Of a stretch of DNA of 17,611 nt, positions 1 to 7,497 are shown in pieces. The notes beneath the pieces were generated by a model, which did no database searches, had not been told where the DNA came from, and saw only the letters and a list, made by a program, of their open reading frames with translations. The DNA comes from an uncultured beta proteobacterium (GTDB lineage: Bacteria; Pseudomonadota; Gammaproteobacteria; Burkholderiales; Burkholderiaceae), in NCBI GenBank assembly GCA_903827075.1, contig CAIKGX010000034.1, positions 1-17,611 on the forward strand, given 5' to 3'. The position numbers were made by a program, and so were the translations under genes. The number at the start of each line of letters is the position of its first letter. Within the stretch, counting starts at the first letter, position 1.

Positions 1-1
1 A

Positions 2-913
2 CTCGCCTCAAAAGTCGCATTAATTGACCAAATCTCCACATATATCATTCAAGCAGGAGGAAAAAGGGTTAGGCCAGCCCTATTACTCCTAGTGACCAAG
101 GCCCTTGCAAATCAGCAAGAAACACCCCACGCCCTAGAAATGGCCGCTGTTGTGGAATTTATACACACCGCTACCTTACTGCATGACGATGTGGTGGATG
201 AATCCACCCTCAGAAGAGGCCGCGAAACCGCAAATGCTGCCTTTGGCAATGCTGCAAGCGTCTTAGTGGGTGATTTTTTATATTCTCGCGCATTTCAGAT
301 GATGATTGCCCCCAACGATTTACGTGTCATGCAAATTTTGTCAGATGCCACCAATACGATCGCCGAGGGCGAAGTGCTTCAACTCCTCAATATGAATGAC
401 CCTGAGGTGGATGAAGCCAGCTACCTTCAGGTGATTCGCTATAAAACGGCCAAGTTATTCGAGGCCTCTACGGAGCTCGGTGCGATTTTGGCAGGTACAA
501 ATGATGTCGTGCGGGAACAGGCAGCAGCATTTGGGCGGCATATTGGAACTGCGTTCCAATTAATGGATGACCTACTCGACTACACCGCTAATGCCGCTCA
601 AATGGGTAAAAATGCCGGGGATGATTTGCGTGAGGGTAAGCCTACTCTGCCCCTCATTTATCTTCTAGAAAATGGGAGTCCAGAAGAACGTTTGATGGTA
701 CGAGCAGCAATTGAGCAAAATCAAGATTTACCTGAAGATGTTTTTGATCAGATACTCAAAGCCGTACAAAATTCAGGCGCCCTGGATTACACCCAAGCCG
801 CAGCGAAGAGAGAGGTCGACCTTGCTTTGGCCTGCCTGAGCAACTTTCCGCAAAATGAAGCAACTACTGCTTTACATGCTTTGTGCGAATACTCCCTTGC
901 AAGACAGACTTAA
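2..913 (+). CDS. ispB: Octaprenyl diphosphate synthase, 3' part (5' end outside window)
   Basis: Trans-prenyltransferase that extends farnesyl diphosphate with isopentenyl diphosphate to make the C40 side chain of ubiquinone; cytosolic. The reading frame is open from base 2, so the gene is cut by the window edge; an internal GTG at 92 is not the start, because the conserved GGKRVRP segment lies just before it. In the 303-residue fragment the first aspartate-rich motif is HDDVVDE (D62, D63, D66) followed by RRGR, and the second is LMDDLLDY (D189, D190, D193) followed by GKP. The residues before the first motif (EFIHTATLLHDD) match, from memory, the long-chain IspB type rather than the IspA type. 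The gene is followed after 21 bases by tRNA-Pro with no terminator visible. The exact chain length (C40 or near) is inferred. Confidence 0.95.
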   Translation, partial: LASKVALIDQISTYIIQAGGKRVRPALLLLVTKALANQQETPHALEMAAVVEFIHTATLLHDDVVDESTLRRGRETANAAFGNAASVLVGDFLYSRAFQMMIAPNDLRVMQILSDATNTIAEGEVLQLLNMNDPEVDEASYLQVIRYKTAKLFEASTELGAILAGTNDVVREQAAAFGRHIGTAFQLMDDLLDYTANAAQMGKNAGDDLREGKPTLPLIYLLENGSPEERLMVRAAIEQNQDLPEDVFDQILKAVQNSGALDYTQAAAKREVDLALACLSNFPQNEATTALHALCEYSLARQT

Positions 914-934
914 AGATTGCTACAGTTATCGCTA

Positions 935-1011
935 CGGAATGTAGCGCAGCCTGGTAGCGCACCTCGTTCGGGACGAGGGGGTCGGAGGTTCAAATCCTCT
1001 CATTCCGACCA
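935..1011 (+). tRNA. tRNA-Pro (anticodon CGG)
   Basis: A full cloverleaf of 77 bases with encoded CCA. The 7-bp acceptor stem pairs 935-941 (CGGAATG) with 1001-1007 (CATTCCG), followed by discriminator A and CCA at 1009-1011. The anticodon stem CCTCG/CGAGG (962-966 / 974-978) encloses the loop TTCGGGA with anticodon CGG at 969-971, reading the proline codon CCG. The T arm contains GGTTCAAATCC. The sequence strongly resembles E. coli proK. Confidence 0.97.
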
Positions 1012-1102
1012 TACTGCTCATGCCGTTCTCGGTTTAGCTATCACTATTCCACGCCTGTAAGATATCGCTTATCTAAAAAAATTTATTTCAGGAGATTGCA
1101 TC

Positions 1103-1870
1103 ATGACTCAATGGGTTCGATTCCAACATCAAGGCAAAAGTGGTTTAGGGCAAGTTAAAGGGGATCAAATTGCAATTTATTCTGGGGATCTCTTTAATAA
1201 TCCCCAGGCCACTGGAGAAACTATTCACTTGGCGGATGTCACGATCGACATTCCTTGTATTCCATCCAAAATGGTTGCCATGGTCGATAACTTTCATGCG
1301 CTAGTTACCAAGCTAGAACATGCGGTTCCTGCGGAGCCCTTGTATTTTCTTAAGGGCAATAATTCTTTTTTAGCCGCAAATCAAGTCATTCGCACCCCAA
1401 AGTCCTATACCGGTAAGGTAGTTTATGAGGGTGAGTTAGGCATTGTGATCGGCAAGCACTGTCATGAGGCAGATGAATCAGAGGCGGCAGCCGCTATTTT
1501 TGGATACACCTGCATTAACGATGTCACCGCCATTGAAATTCTCAACCGAGACCCTGGCTACGCTCAATGGACTCGCTCCAAGAGCTTTAATACCTTTGGT
1601 GTCTTCGGCCCTTACATCTCAACCGATATTGACCCCAGTAAGCTCAGCATCAAAACCATACTGAATGAGCAAGAGAGGCAAAACTATCCTGTAGCAGATA
1701 TGATTTTCCATCCAGCCAAACTCGTAAGCCTGATTTCCCAAGATGTTCCTCTTGAGCCCGGCGATATCATCGCTTGCGGCACCTCTGTTGGCGTTGGCTC
1801 CATGAAACCCGGTAGTAATGTCAGCATCATCATTGAAGGGGTTGGACGTTTAGATAATCGATTTGAGTAA
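1103..1870 (+). CDS. Fumarylacetoacetate hydrolase (FAH) family protein
   Basis: A 255-residue protein of the FAH superfamily, whose members hydrolyse C-C bonds of, decarboxylate or isomerise 2-oxo acids using a divalent metal. The metal-site motif YEGELG puts candidate ligands at E109 and E111, with D140 in IND as the third. RSKSFNTFG (158-166) and ACGTSVGVG (224-232) are the usual substrate-loop and C-terminal signatures. A short N-terminal domain precedes the core, as in fumarylpyruvate hydrolase and 2-hydroxyhepta-2,4-diene-1,7-dioate isomerase. The start ATG has a good ribosome site (AGGAG, about 8 bases upstream). The gene lies alone behind tRNA-Pro and ends at a strong bidirectional terminator shared with the convergent reductase gene. 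The substrate cannot be told from sequence; the neighbouring symporter and reductase suggest organic-acid metabolism, which is inference. Confidence 0.88.
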   Translation: MTQWVRFQHQGKSGLGQVKGDQIAIYSGDLFNNPQATGETIHLADVTIDIPCIPSKMVAMVDNFHALVTKLEHAVPAEPLYFLKGNNSFLAANQVIRTPKSYTGKVVYEGELGIVIGKHCHEADESEAAAAIFGYTCINDVTAIEILNRDPGYAQWTRSKSFNTFGVFGPYISTDIDPSKLSIKTILNEQERQNYPVADMIFHPAKLVSLISQDVPLEPGDIIACGTSVGVGSMKPGSNVSIIIEGVGRLDNRFE

Positions 1871-1898
1871 GTCATCACCATATTGAAGACTAAAAAAC

Positions 1899-1934
1899 AA
1901 AACCCCTCGCTATCTGTCGATAGCGAGGGGTTTT
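1899..1934. terminator. Bidirectional rho-independent terminator
   Basis: A perfect 16-bp stem (1899-1914 paired with 1919-1934, core ACCCCTCGCTATC) with a TGTC loop. On the plus strand it runs into a T tract (1931-1935); on the minus strand the A-rich stretch 1892-1902 becomes a T-rich tail. It lies between two convergent stops and should end both the FAH-family transcript and the reductase transcript. Confidence 0.93.
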
Positions 1935-1956
1935 TCATATCAACTGATTCTTAGTG

Positions 1957-2976
1957 CTAGTAACCCGATACGGATGGCAATGCCAGGCTACCTTTTGAGG
2001 CTTGGACGTTTTCATCTAAATATTTAGTCAAAGCAAATACGGTATTTAAGCAAGGGGTAGGCGTCTCTGTAATCTTTCCCAACTCAATCACAGAGCCTAA
2101 TAAAGCATCAATCTCTAAGCTACGACCCGCTTCTAAATCTTGCAACATCGAAGTCTTGTGTTTGCCGACCTTCTCAGCACCAGCAATGCGACGCTCAATA
2201 TCCACGCGGAAAGTAACACCCAATTTTTCTGCAATTGTTTGTGCTTCAGCCATCATATTGCGGGCCAACTCTTTGGTTAGCGGATATTGACAGATCCCCT
2301 CTAAGGTTCCATGAGTTAAAGAGCTGATTGGATTAAAGGTCATATTGCCCCATAACTTCAGCCAAATCTCTGATCGAATATCTTCCAAGATAGGTGACTT
2401 GAAGCCAGCAGCACCCATCATTTCTGAGATCTTCTGAATGCGCTCAGTGGTCTTTCCGTCTAACTCGCCCAATGGAAAGCGATTGCCTTCGACGTGACGA
2501 ATCACGCCAGGCGCTTGAGTAAAGGTAGCTGGATATACGACGCAACCAATAATGTTGTCTGGATTAATCGTCTTTTTAGCAACACCACCAGCATCGACCG
2601 TCTCAACAGAATGATCCTGATATTCCCCGTCCAGCTTTTGGAAATACCACCAAGGAATTCCGTTTTGCATTGGAATCAAAATGGTTTCTGGGCCCATGAT
2701 GGTTGCTAAGTCATCAATAATCGGCTCCACTTGATGTGCCTTCACCGCCAAAATCACGACATCTGGAGTTTCTGTATCGGTAATTTTTTCTACTGCCTTT
2801 ACCTGAGCCACTAAAGGCTCAGGCTGGTCATCCATAATTAAGGCAAGACCACGCTCTTTAATGGCAGCTAGTGTGGCGCCGCGCGCAACAACAGTGACTT
2901 CATTGCCCGCTCGTGCCAACATGACTGCAAGGTAGCCGCCAATGGCGCCGCCCCCACCTATCACACAGATTTTCAT
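1957..2976 (-). CDS. 2-dehydropantoate 2-reductase family protein (PanE/ApbA-like)
   Basis: NAD(P)H-dependent reductase of 339 residues. The N-terminal Rossmann domain starts with a glycine-rich loop GGGGAIGG (7-14), and R32 lies where PanE contacts the NADP 2'-phosphate. K79 (AVKAHQ) and N105-G106 (PMQNG) are conserved active-site positions. The C-terminal helical domain holds the probable catalytic lysine K207 in EIWLKLWGN plus N211 and N215. True PanE makes pantoate for CoA; many bacteria carry paralogues of unknown 2-oxo-acid specificity, so panE is not assigned. The ATG start has GGAG 8 bases upstream. The gene lies 109 bases downstream of the symporter on the same strand but has its own probable promoter with an operator-like inverted repeat, so it may be controlled separately. 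At 339 residues it is somewhat longer than E. coli PanE (about 303). Confidence 0.87.
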   Translation of the reverse strand: MKICVIGGGGAIGGYLAVMLARAGNEVTVVARGATLAAIKERGLALIMDDQPEPLVAQVKAVEKITDTETPDVVILAVKAHQVEPIIDDLATIMGPETILIPMQNGIPWWYFQKLDGEYQDHSVETVDAGGVAKKTINPDNIIGCVVYPATFTQAPGVIRHVEGNRFPLGELDGKTTERIQKISEMMGAAGFKSPILEDIRSEIWLKLWGNMTFNPISSLTHGTLEGICQYPLTKELARNMMAEAQTIAEKLGVTFRVDIERRIAGAEKVGKHKTSMLQDLEAGRSLEIDALLGSVIELGKITETPTPCLNTVFALTKYLDENVQASKGSLALPSVSGY

Positions 2977-3015
2977 AGGAACTCCATAAGAATAAATAAA
3001 TTTTGAATGTCTGCC

Positions 3016-3044
3016 ATATTAGATGAGATTATTTTGCAGTGCAA
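3016..3044 (-). promoter_or_regulatory. Probable sigma-70 promoter of the PanE-like gene
   Basis: Reading the minus strand, TTGCAC (3044-3039) is followed after exactly 17 bases by TAATAT (3021-3016), close to TTGACA-17-TATAAT. Transcription would start near 3009, giving a leader of about 33 bases with a GGAG ribosome site before the ATG at 2976. The -35 box lies between the arms of a perfect inverted repeat, which suggests repression. This is prediction from sequence only. Confidence 0.6.
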
Positions 3045-3055
3045 CAAAATAATCT
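3026..3055. repeat. Perfect 11-bp inverted repeat over the PanE-like gene promoter (operator candidate)
   Basis: AGATTATTTTG (3026-3036) and CAAAATAATCT (3045-3055) are exact reverse complements separated by 8 bases. A second palindrome, TTGCAGTGCAA (3034-3044), sits in the middle and overlaps the -35 box. A terminator for the upstream symporter is less likely because the stem is AT-rich and no T tract follows it on the minus strand. A binding site for a dimeric repressor is the better reading. Confidence 0.55.
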
Positions 3056-3085
3056 TTCCTGAATTTTTAGCCGATTTCTGTCGAT

Positions 3086-4501
3086 TTAAACGGCTTTTAG
3101 CATATCTTTAGGTACCAAACTACCCAGGAGCATTCCCGCGATACTGGCCATAAGCCCTGCCAACTGGGGAGGCAGGATGGAATTAGGCGCCAAAATCTCG
3201 CAACTAATCCAGACAGCCAAGCCACATACAACAGATAGCAGGCCACCCAAAGAATTTGCTCTAGGCCAGTAAACCCCAAAAGCAAGGGGTACAAAAGCAG
3301 CTACTAAAGTCACCTTATAGGCGCTCTCAACCATCTTAAAAATAGATAACTCTGAATTGATGGCGAAAAAGGTGACCACTACTGTAAAACATAACACGGT
3401 AATTCGCATAATTTTGAGTAGTTCACGATCGGTCAAATGCTTAAAGAATCCCCGCACAATATTTTCTGCGAACGTCACAGATGGAGCAAGCAAGGTTGCG
3501 CTGGCACAACTCTTAATAGCCGAAAGCAAGGCCCCAAAGAACATTACTTGAGCAAAGACAGGTGCGTGGTTTAGGATCAACTTTGGCAAGATCATTTGGG
3601 GATCTGTATTGAGATACTGCTTCACTAAATCAGGACTAATCAGTGTGGCGGAATAAGCCAAGTACAAAGGTACGAAAGCAAAAATGAAATACAGCACCCC
3701 ACCCAAAATGGCCGCCTGCACTGCAATATTGACGTTTTTCGAAGAAGTGATTCGCTGAAAGACATCTTGCTGAGGAATCGATCCGAGCATCATCGTACAC
3801 AGAGCTGCAACAAACCCCAATATTGATGCGAGATTCATATCAGGCCAAAAATTAGAAAACATGCCGGCTGCTGATGCATGCTCAATCACCACCCCAATAC
3901 CGCCAGTTTGCGTTGTCATCTCACCACCGATATACAGCATGCCAATAACGATAATGATCATCTGAATAAAGTCAGTAATCGCCACAGACCACATTCCGCC
4001 AAATAGGGTGTAGATCAGTACACTGCCAGCACCAATGAGCATGCCACCCGTTTGAGAAATACCCCCTTCAGAAACAACATTGAAGACCAAGCCCAAGGCC
4101 TTAATCTGAGCCGCTACCCAACCTAAATAGGAAACTACGATACACAGGGTTACTAAAACCTCAACCGTGCGCCCATACCTCTCTCTAAAGAAGTCACCGA
4201 TGGTGAGCATGCGACGGTTATATAGATGGCGTGCAAAAAAGAGGCCGACCAGAATGAGGCAGAGGGAAGATCCAAATGGATCAGAAACAACGCCTCCCAA
4301 GCCTTCTTTCAGGAAAGTTGCCGGAATGCCTAAAACGGTCTCAGAACCAAACCATGTGGCAAATACCGTGGCTGTAACAATAGGTAAGGGCAGGCTATGG
4401 CCAGCCGCAGCAAAATCTGCAGTGTTCTTCACTCTTAGTGCTGCCCATAAGCCAATGCCCACAGATACCACCCAGTAGATGATGACAAACCAAATCAACA
4501 T
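3086..4501 (-). CDS. Sodium:solute symporter family protein (SSS)
   Basis: An inner-membrane transporter of 471 residues, in the usual size range for sodium-coupled symporters of the SSS family (PutP, PanF and ActP relatives). It is hydrophobic throughout with roughly 12-13 predicted membrane segments, beginning with LIWFVIIYWVVSVGIGLWAA. Family marks include ATWFGSETVLGIP near residues 47-60, GDFFRERYG near 102-110, SYLGWVAAQIKALG near 124-136 and the segment TLFGGMWSVAITDFIQ near 165-180. The ATG start follows GAGGAAA about 9 bases upstream. The PanE-like reductase lies downstream on the same strand, so the pair could take up and reduce a carboxylate; this is inference, and no substrate can be read from the sequence. 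Confidence 0.9.
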   Translation of the reverse strand: MLIWFVIIYWVVSVGIGLWAALRVKNTADFAAAGHSLPLPIVTATVFATWFGSETVLGIPATFLKEGLGGVVSDPFGSSLCLILVGLFFARHLYNRRMLTIGDFFRERYGRTVEVLVTLCIVVSYLGWVAAQIKALGLVFNVVSEGGISQTGGMLIGAGSVLIYTLFGGMWSVAITDFIQMIIIVIGMLYIGGEMTTQTGGIGVVIEHASAAGMFSNFWPDMNLASILGFVAALCTMMLGSIPQQDVFQRITSSKNVNIAVQAAILGGVLYFIFAFVPLYLAYSATLISPDLVKQYLNTDPQMILPKLILNHAPVFAQVMFFGALLSAIKSCASATLLAPSVTFAENIVRGFFKHLTDRELLKIMRITVLCFTVVVTFFAINSELSIFKMVESAYKVTLVAAFVPLAFGVYWPRANSLGGLLSVVCGLAVWISCEILAPNSILPPQLAGLMASIAGMLLGSLVPKDMLKAV

Positions 4502-4532
4502 CGGCCTATTTCCTCTTTAAGAATTTGAACAA

Positions 4533-4559
4533 ATTATATGACCTTGTCACTTATGGCAA
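4533..4559 (-). promoter_or_regulatory. Possible promoter of the symporter gene
   Basis: On the minus strand a perfect TATAAT (4538-4533) is preceded by TTGCCA (4559-4554), but the spacing is 15 bases rather than 17, so the -35 assignment is uncertain. The -10 box lies 32 bases before the symporter ATG. The 108-base gap 4502-4609 also has to hold the promoter of the divergent synthase gene, for which I see no convincing pair of boxes. Confidence 0.4.
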
Positions 4560-4609
4560 TTAGGGAATATGAGTCAATTTAGGGCTAGGTGGTCTGAGAT
4601 AATTGTCTG

Positions 4610-5590
4610 GTGAATATATCCATAGAGAACCCTAGTGCTGACCTGGCTTATCAAAAAACCATCTTGGGTTCTGTATCCCGCACTTTTGCCCTTACCATTC
4701 CCCTCCTTCCCCCTCCAATCGAAAAAGTAGTAGGGAATACTTATTTGCTCTGCCGAATAATCGATACGATCGAAGATGCGACAGAATTAACACCTGCAGC
4801 AAAGCAATATCTATCCGCCCTCTTTCTCGATGCTGTCTTAGAAAGAATCCCAGTCGAGTCATTCGTTACACCCTGCCTAGATTCTTTAAAACACTATACA
4901 AATCAAGATGAGCTCGATTTAATTGCCCATGCCCCCACGATATTACGAATACTCCATACATGCCCAGCAAGCGATCAAGCCGCAGTTAGCCGTTGCGTTT
5001 CCATCATGTCAAAAGGCATGTCCCAATTTCATAGCAAGCAAACTCCGTTGGGACTCAAAGATTTATCTGAATTTGAGGAATACTGCTATGTCGTTGCCGG
5101 CGTCGTTGGGGAGCTACTAAGCTCTATTTTTAGCGCGTATTCGCCCGCATTTGCAAAACAAATAAAAGGGCGCGAAGCGCTCTCGCTTGCTTTTGGCCAA
5201 GCCCTGCAGATGACTAATATCCTGAAAGACTCCCCAGAAGATCAAATCCGAGGCGTTTCATGGAAGCCTGCCGGGATCTCTCAGGCCGAACTATTGGGAA
5301 TCGCTTATCAAAAACTGGAAGATGCTTTAGCTTACATACAGCTTATTCCCAAGGCGGATATAGGCATTCGGCGCTTTTGTTTCTTAGCCTTTGGATTGGC
5401 AGTGATGACCTTAAATAAAATTGCAAGTAAAGAGCTATTCAGCAGTCAAGGTAAAGTCAAGCTCGCAAGAAAGACGGTGGCAATGTTTTATAGTTTCACC
5501 GGATTTGCTACTACAAGTGATCTACTGATAAAAGCATTCTTTTATTTCGCCTCAACTCACTTAAGAAAACTCTCTTCAAAAAATCGCTAG
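4610..5590 (+). CDS. Squalene/phytoene synthase family protein
   Basis: A head-to-head prenyltransferase of 326 residues with the all-alpha class I isoprenoid synthase signature. The first aspartate motif is DTIED (D52-D56) after YLLCRI; the second is NILKDSPED (D207, D211) after FGQALQMT. YCYVVAGVVGEL (158-169) is the conserved active-site helix, and SVSRTFALTI (21-30) is the usual N-terminal motif. The usual G-R after the second motif is RGVSWKP here, resembling a proteobacterial squalene-synthase-like subgroup as I remember it. Squalene and phytoene synthases both condense two prenyl diphosphates; the product cannot be told apart here. Translation starts at GTG with no clear ribosome site. 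No crt, hpn or shc partner lies nearby. The stop overlaps that of the convergent ogt gene in a shared CTAG. Confidence 0.87.
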   Translation: MNISIENPSADLAYQKTILGSVSRTFALTIPLLPPPIEKVVGNTYLLCRIIDTIEDATELTPAAKQYLSALFLDAVLERIPVESFVTPCLDSLKHYTNQDELDLIAHAPTILRILHTCPASDQAAVSRCVSIMSKGMSQFHSKQTPLGLKDLSEFEEYCYVVAGVVGELLSSIFSAYSPAFAKQIKGREALSLAFGQALQMTNILKDSPEDQIRGVSWKPAGISQAELLGIAYQKLEDALAYIQLIPKADIGIRRFCFLAFGLAVMTLNKIASKELFSSQGKVKLARKTVAMFYSFTGFATTSDLLIKAFFYFASTHLRKLSSKNR

Positions 5591-6090
5591 AGCACGCCTT
5601 CATGCTTTAAAAGCCAAATTTTGATTTGACGGAATAAACCCGGAGAATTTTCTTGCATAAACCCGCCCACCCCTTGGGCTGATACCACTCGATGACAAGG
5701 CGTAATTAAGGGGTATGGGTTGGCTCCACAGGCAGTCCCTACTGCACGCGCACCACTTTGAATCAAGCGCGCAATTTCTCCATACGTTTTTGTTGAGCCT
5801 ACTGAAATCGTTTCAGTAGCCCTCCACACTTTTTGCTGGTGAATCGTACCCACAGGCTTTAAAGGGAGATCAAAAGCATGAGAGGGGTTTTTAAAATAGC
5901 GCTCGCACTGCTTAGCCGCCTCCATTGCCAGCGCATTTATAGGCGGCTTGAGCGGAGTCTTGGGAGGCAAATAATCCATTTTTGAAACCATCAGACTACC
6001 GTCTACTACTTGCGTTTCTATCCCCATACATCCAAAAGGGGCCTCTATTACGCAATATTGTGGTGTTTTAGCTAATGGCAAGGATCCCAT
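5587..6090 (-). CDS. ogt: Methylated-DNA--[protein]-cysteine S-methyltransferase
   Basis: A suicide repair protein that moves the alkyl group from O6-alkylguanine (or O4-alkylthymine) in DNA to its own cysteine. It has 167 residues, typical of a stand-alone Ogt. The active site is PCHRVV with acceptor C132. R115 in GARAVGTACGANP is the probable base-flipping arginine, with N124 in the Asn hinge. KTYGEIARLI (101-110) and the end QIKIWLLKHEG are also typical. An Ada-type N-terminal domain is absent. The ATG start has no strong ribosome site. It is convergent with the squalene-synthase-like gene, with the two stop codons sharing CTAG at 5587-5590, and divergent from the CorC-like gene. Confidence 0.93.
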   Translation of the reverse strand: MGSLPLAKTPQYCVIEAPFGCMGIETQVVDGSLMVSKMDYLPPKTPLKPPINALAMEAAKQCERYFKNPSHAFDLPLKPVGTIHQQKVWRATETISVGSTKTYGEIARLIQSGARAVGTACGANPYPLITPCHRVVSAQGVGGFMQENSPGLFRQIKIWLLKHEGVL

Positions 6091-6167
6091 ACGGAAGATT
6101 CTGACACAACTAGCGGAAAGAAATTGCCGCTATTTCTCCTAAAGCTATAGCTAGTGAAATCGCACTT

Positions 6168-6176
6168 TGCTATATT
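6168..6176 (+). promoter_or_regulatory. Possible extended -10 promoter of the CorC-pilBCD run
   Basis: TGCTATATT is a TGnTATAAT-like extended -10 element with no good -35 at 17 bases. Transcription would start near 6183, which fits translation from the ATG at 6208 and not from the upstream GTG at 6154. An alternative pair, TTGCCG (6124-6129) with TATAGC (6146-6151) at 16 bases, is also present. Confidence 0.35.
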
Positions 6177-6207
6177 GATTCTTCTTTATTCTTTGCAGGC
6201 TGACTTC

Positions 6208-7497
6208 ATGGACACCTTTTTTGACGATTGGCCCTTTTACGGGCAAGTTGCTCTAGTCCTATTTTTACTCGCTCTTTCTGGTTTTTTCTCAATGGCTGAA
6301 ACCAGCATGCTGTCTTCTAATCGCCACCGTTTACGCGCGATGGCCAACGGCGGCAATGCAGGTGCAGCGCTGGCAGAAAGACTCTTAAAACGCATTGACT
6401 CCCTGCTATCCGTACTGCTGATATCCAATAATTTAATTAATACGGTATTGCCAATCCTGGTGACCGGCATTGCATTGCATATTTTTGGTGACAGCGGGCT
6501 AGTACTTTCTCTTGCTACTTTAGTGGTAGCACTACTGATTATTATTTTTAGCGAAATTACCCCAAAGGTGATTGGTGCTGCATTTCCGGAAAAGATTGCT
6601 TCTAATGTAGGCTGGTTCATTCTCCCGCTGACTTTTATTCTCAAACCGCTGCTGTGGTTTATCAATAGTTTTGTATCAGGGCTCATGAAGTTATCTGGGC
6701 TGCAGACTTCAACAGAAAATCGGGTAATGAGTAAAGAAGAGTTGCGCAGCCTAGTACTCGAGTCGAACCGTTTTGTCTCAACTCATCATCGCAATATTTT
6801 GCTCAATCTATTCAATCTAGAAAATATTTTGGTTGATGATGTCATGACACCTAGGTCGAAGATTGAAATCCTTGATCTGTCCAGGCCAATTGATGAAGTA
6901 GTAGAGCAGTTAGAGACTTGTTATCACAATAAGTTGCCAGTTTGTGATGGCGACTCGGAGCGTATTGTCGGGATTTTATCTGTCAAGAAAACACTCTCCT
7001 TGCTTGGTGATGCTGAACTCAATCACGAAGACTTTAGATCCTTGGTAAGTGAGCCCTACTTTATCCCTAGCGGGACACCCGTATTACAACAGATGCAATT
7101 TTTCCAGGATAACCAACAGCGCTTGAGCCTAGTGGTCAATGAATATGGGGAAGTCCTCGGCTTGGTAACTTTTGAAGATATTGTTGAAGAGCTTATCGGC
7201 GAGTTCACAACCTCCTTCTCTAATCTATCGAATGATCCCCGTTGGTTGCCAGATGGCACTTATCTAGCAACTGGTGGCGCCTCATTACGCGACTTAAATC
7301 GCTTACTAAATTTAGACCTTCCCTTGGATGGCCCACGAACCCTCAATGGCCTTATCCTTGAAAAGTTAGAGGCTATTCCTGATCACGATGTCAGCATCCG
7401 CATCGCTGGAGTAGTAATGGAGATTGTGCATTTTGACGATCAAGGCATAAAGACGGTCAAACTATATCGACCAGCCAACCAAATCAAGATAGTTTGA
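6208..7497 (+). CDS. HlyC/CorC (CNNM) family membrane protein with CBS pair
   Basis: An inner-membrane protein of the CNNM/DUF21 - CBS - CorC_HlyC type, 429 residues, implicated in some bacteria in magnesium or cobalt efflux or resistance. Four hydrophobic stretches lie in the DUF21 part (about 12-30, 66-90, 97-115, 132-155), with AETSM at 30-34 and SEITPK at 115-120. DVMTPR (211-216) opens the CBS pair (to about 330), and the C-terminal CorC_HlyC domain covers about 345-420. I chose ATG 6208 because the family starts just before the first membrane helix; a GTG at 6154 would add 18 residues with poor context. Its TGA overlaps the TTG start of pilB, so the pilus genes are probably co-transcribed and coupled to it. 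The transported ion is not evident. Confidence 0.88.
   Translation: MDTFFDDWPFYGQVALVLFLLALSGFFSMAETSMLSSNRHRLRAMANGGNAGAALAERLLKRIDSLLSVLLISNNLINTVLPILVTGIALHIFGDSGLVLSLATLVVALLIIIFSEITPKVIGAAFPEKIASNVGWFILPLTFILKPLLWFINSFVSGLMKLSGLQTSTENRVMSKEELRSLVLESNRFVSTHHRNILLNLFNLENILVDDVMTPRSKIEILDLSRPIDEVVEQLETCYHNKLPVCDGDSERIVGILSVKKTLSLLGDAELNHEDFRSLVSEPYFIPSGTPVLQQMQFFQDNQQRLSLVVNEYGEVLGLVTFEDIVEELIGEFTTSFSNLSNDPRWLPDGTYLATGGASLRDLNRLLNLDLPLDGPRTLNGLILEKLEAIPDHDVSIRIAGVVMEIVHFDDQGIKTVKLYRPANQIKIV

Noticed and set aside
1066..1080. Small inverted repeat AGATA ... TATCT between tRNA-Pro and the FAH-family gene
   Set aside because: Five base pairs only, AT-rich, no T tract at proper distance; likely chance.
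1684..1938. 84-codon open frame on the minus strand over the end of the FAH-family gene
   Set aside because: It lies antisense to a well-supported gene and runs through the terminator hairpin; no recognisable domain.
6154..6207. GTG start adding 18 residues to the CorC-like protein
   Set aside because: The added hydrophobic stretch is not a family feature, there is no ribosome site, and the likely promoter -10 at 6168-6176 lies downstream of it.
7434..7494. Frameshift or mis-start explaining the missing PilB N-terminal domain
   Set aside because: The PilB frame is closed by TGA at 7434 and the upstream DNA encodes a complete, ordinary CorC_HlyC C-terminus, so no hidden PilB N-terminal domain lies there.
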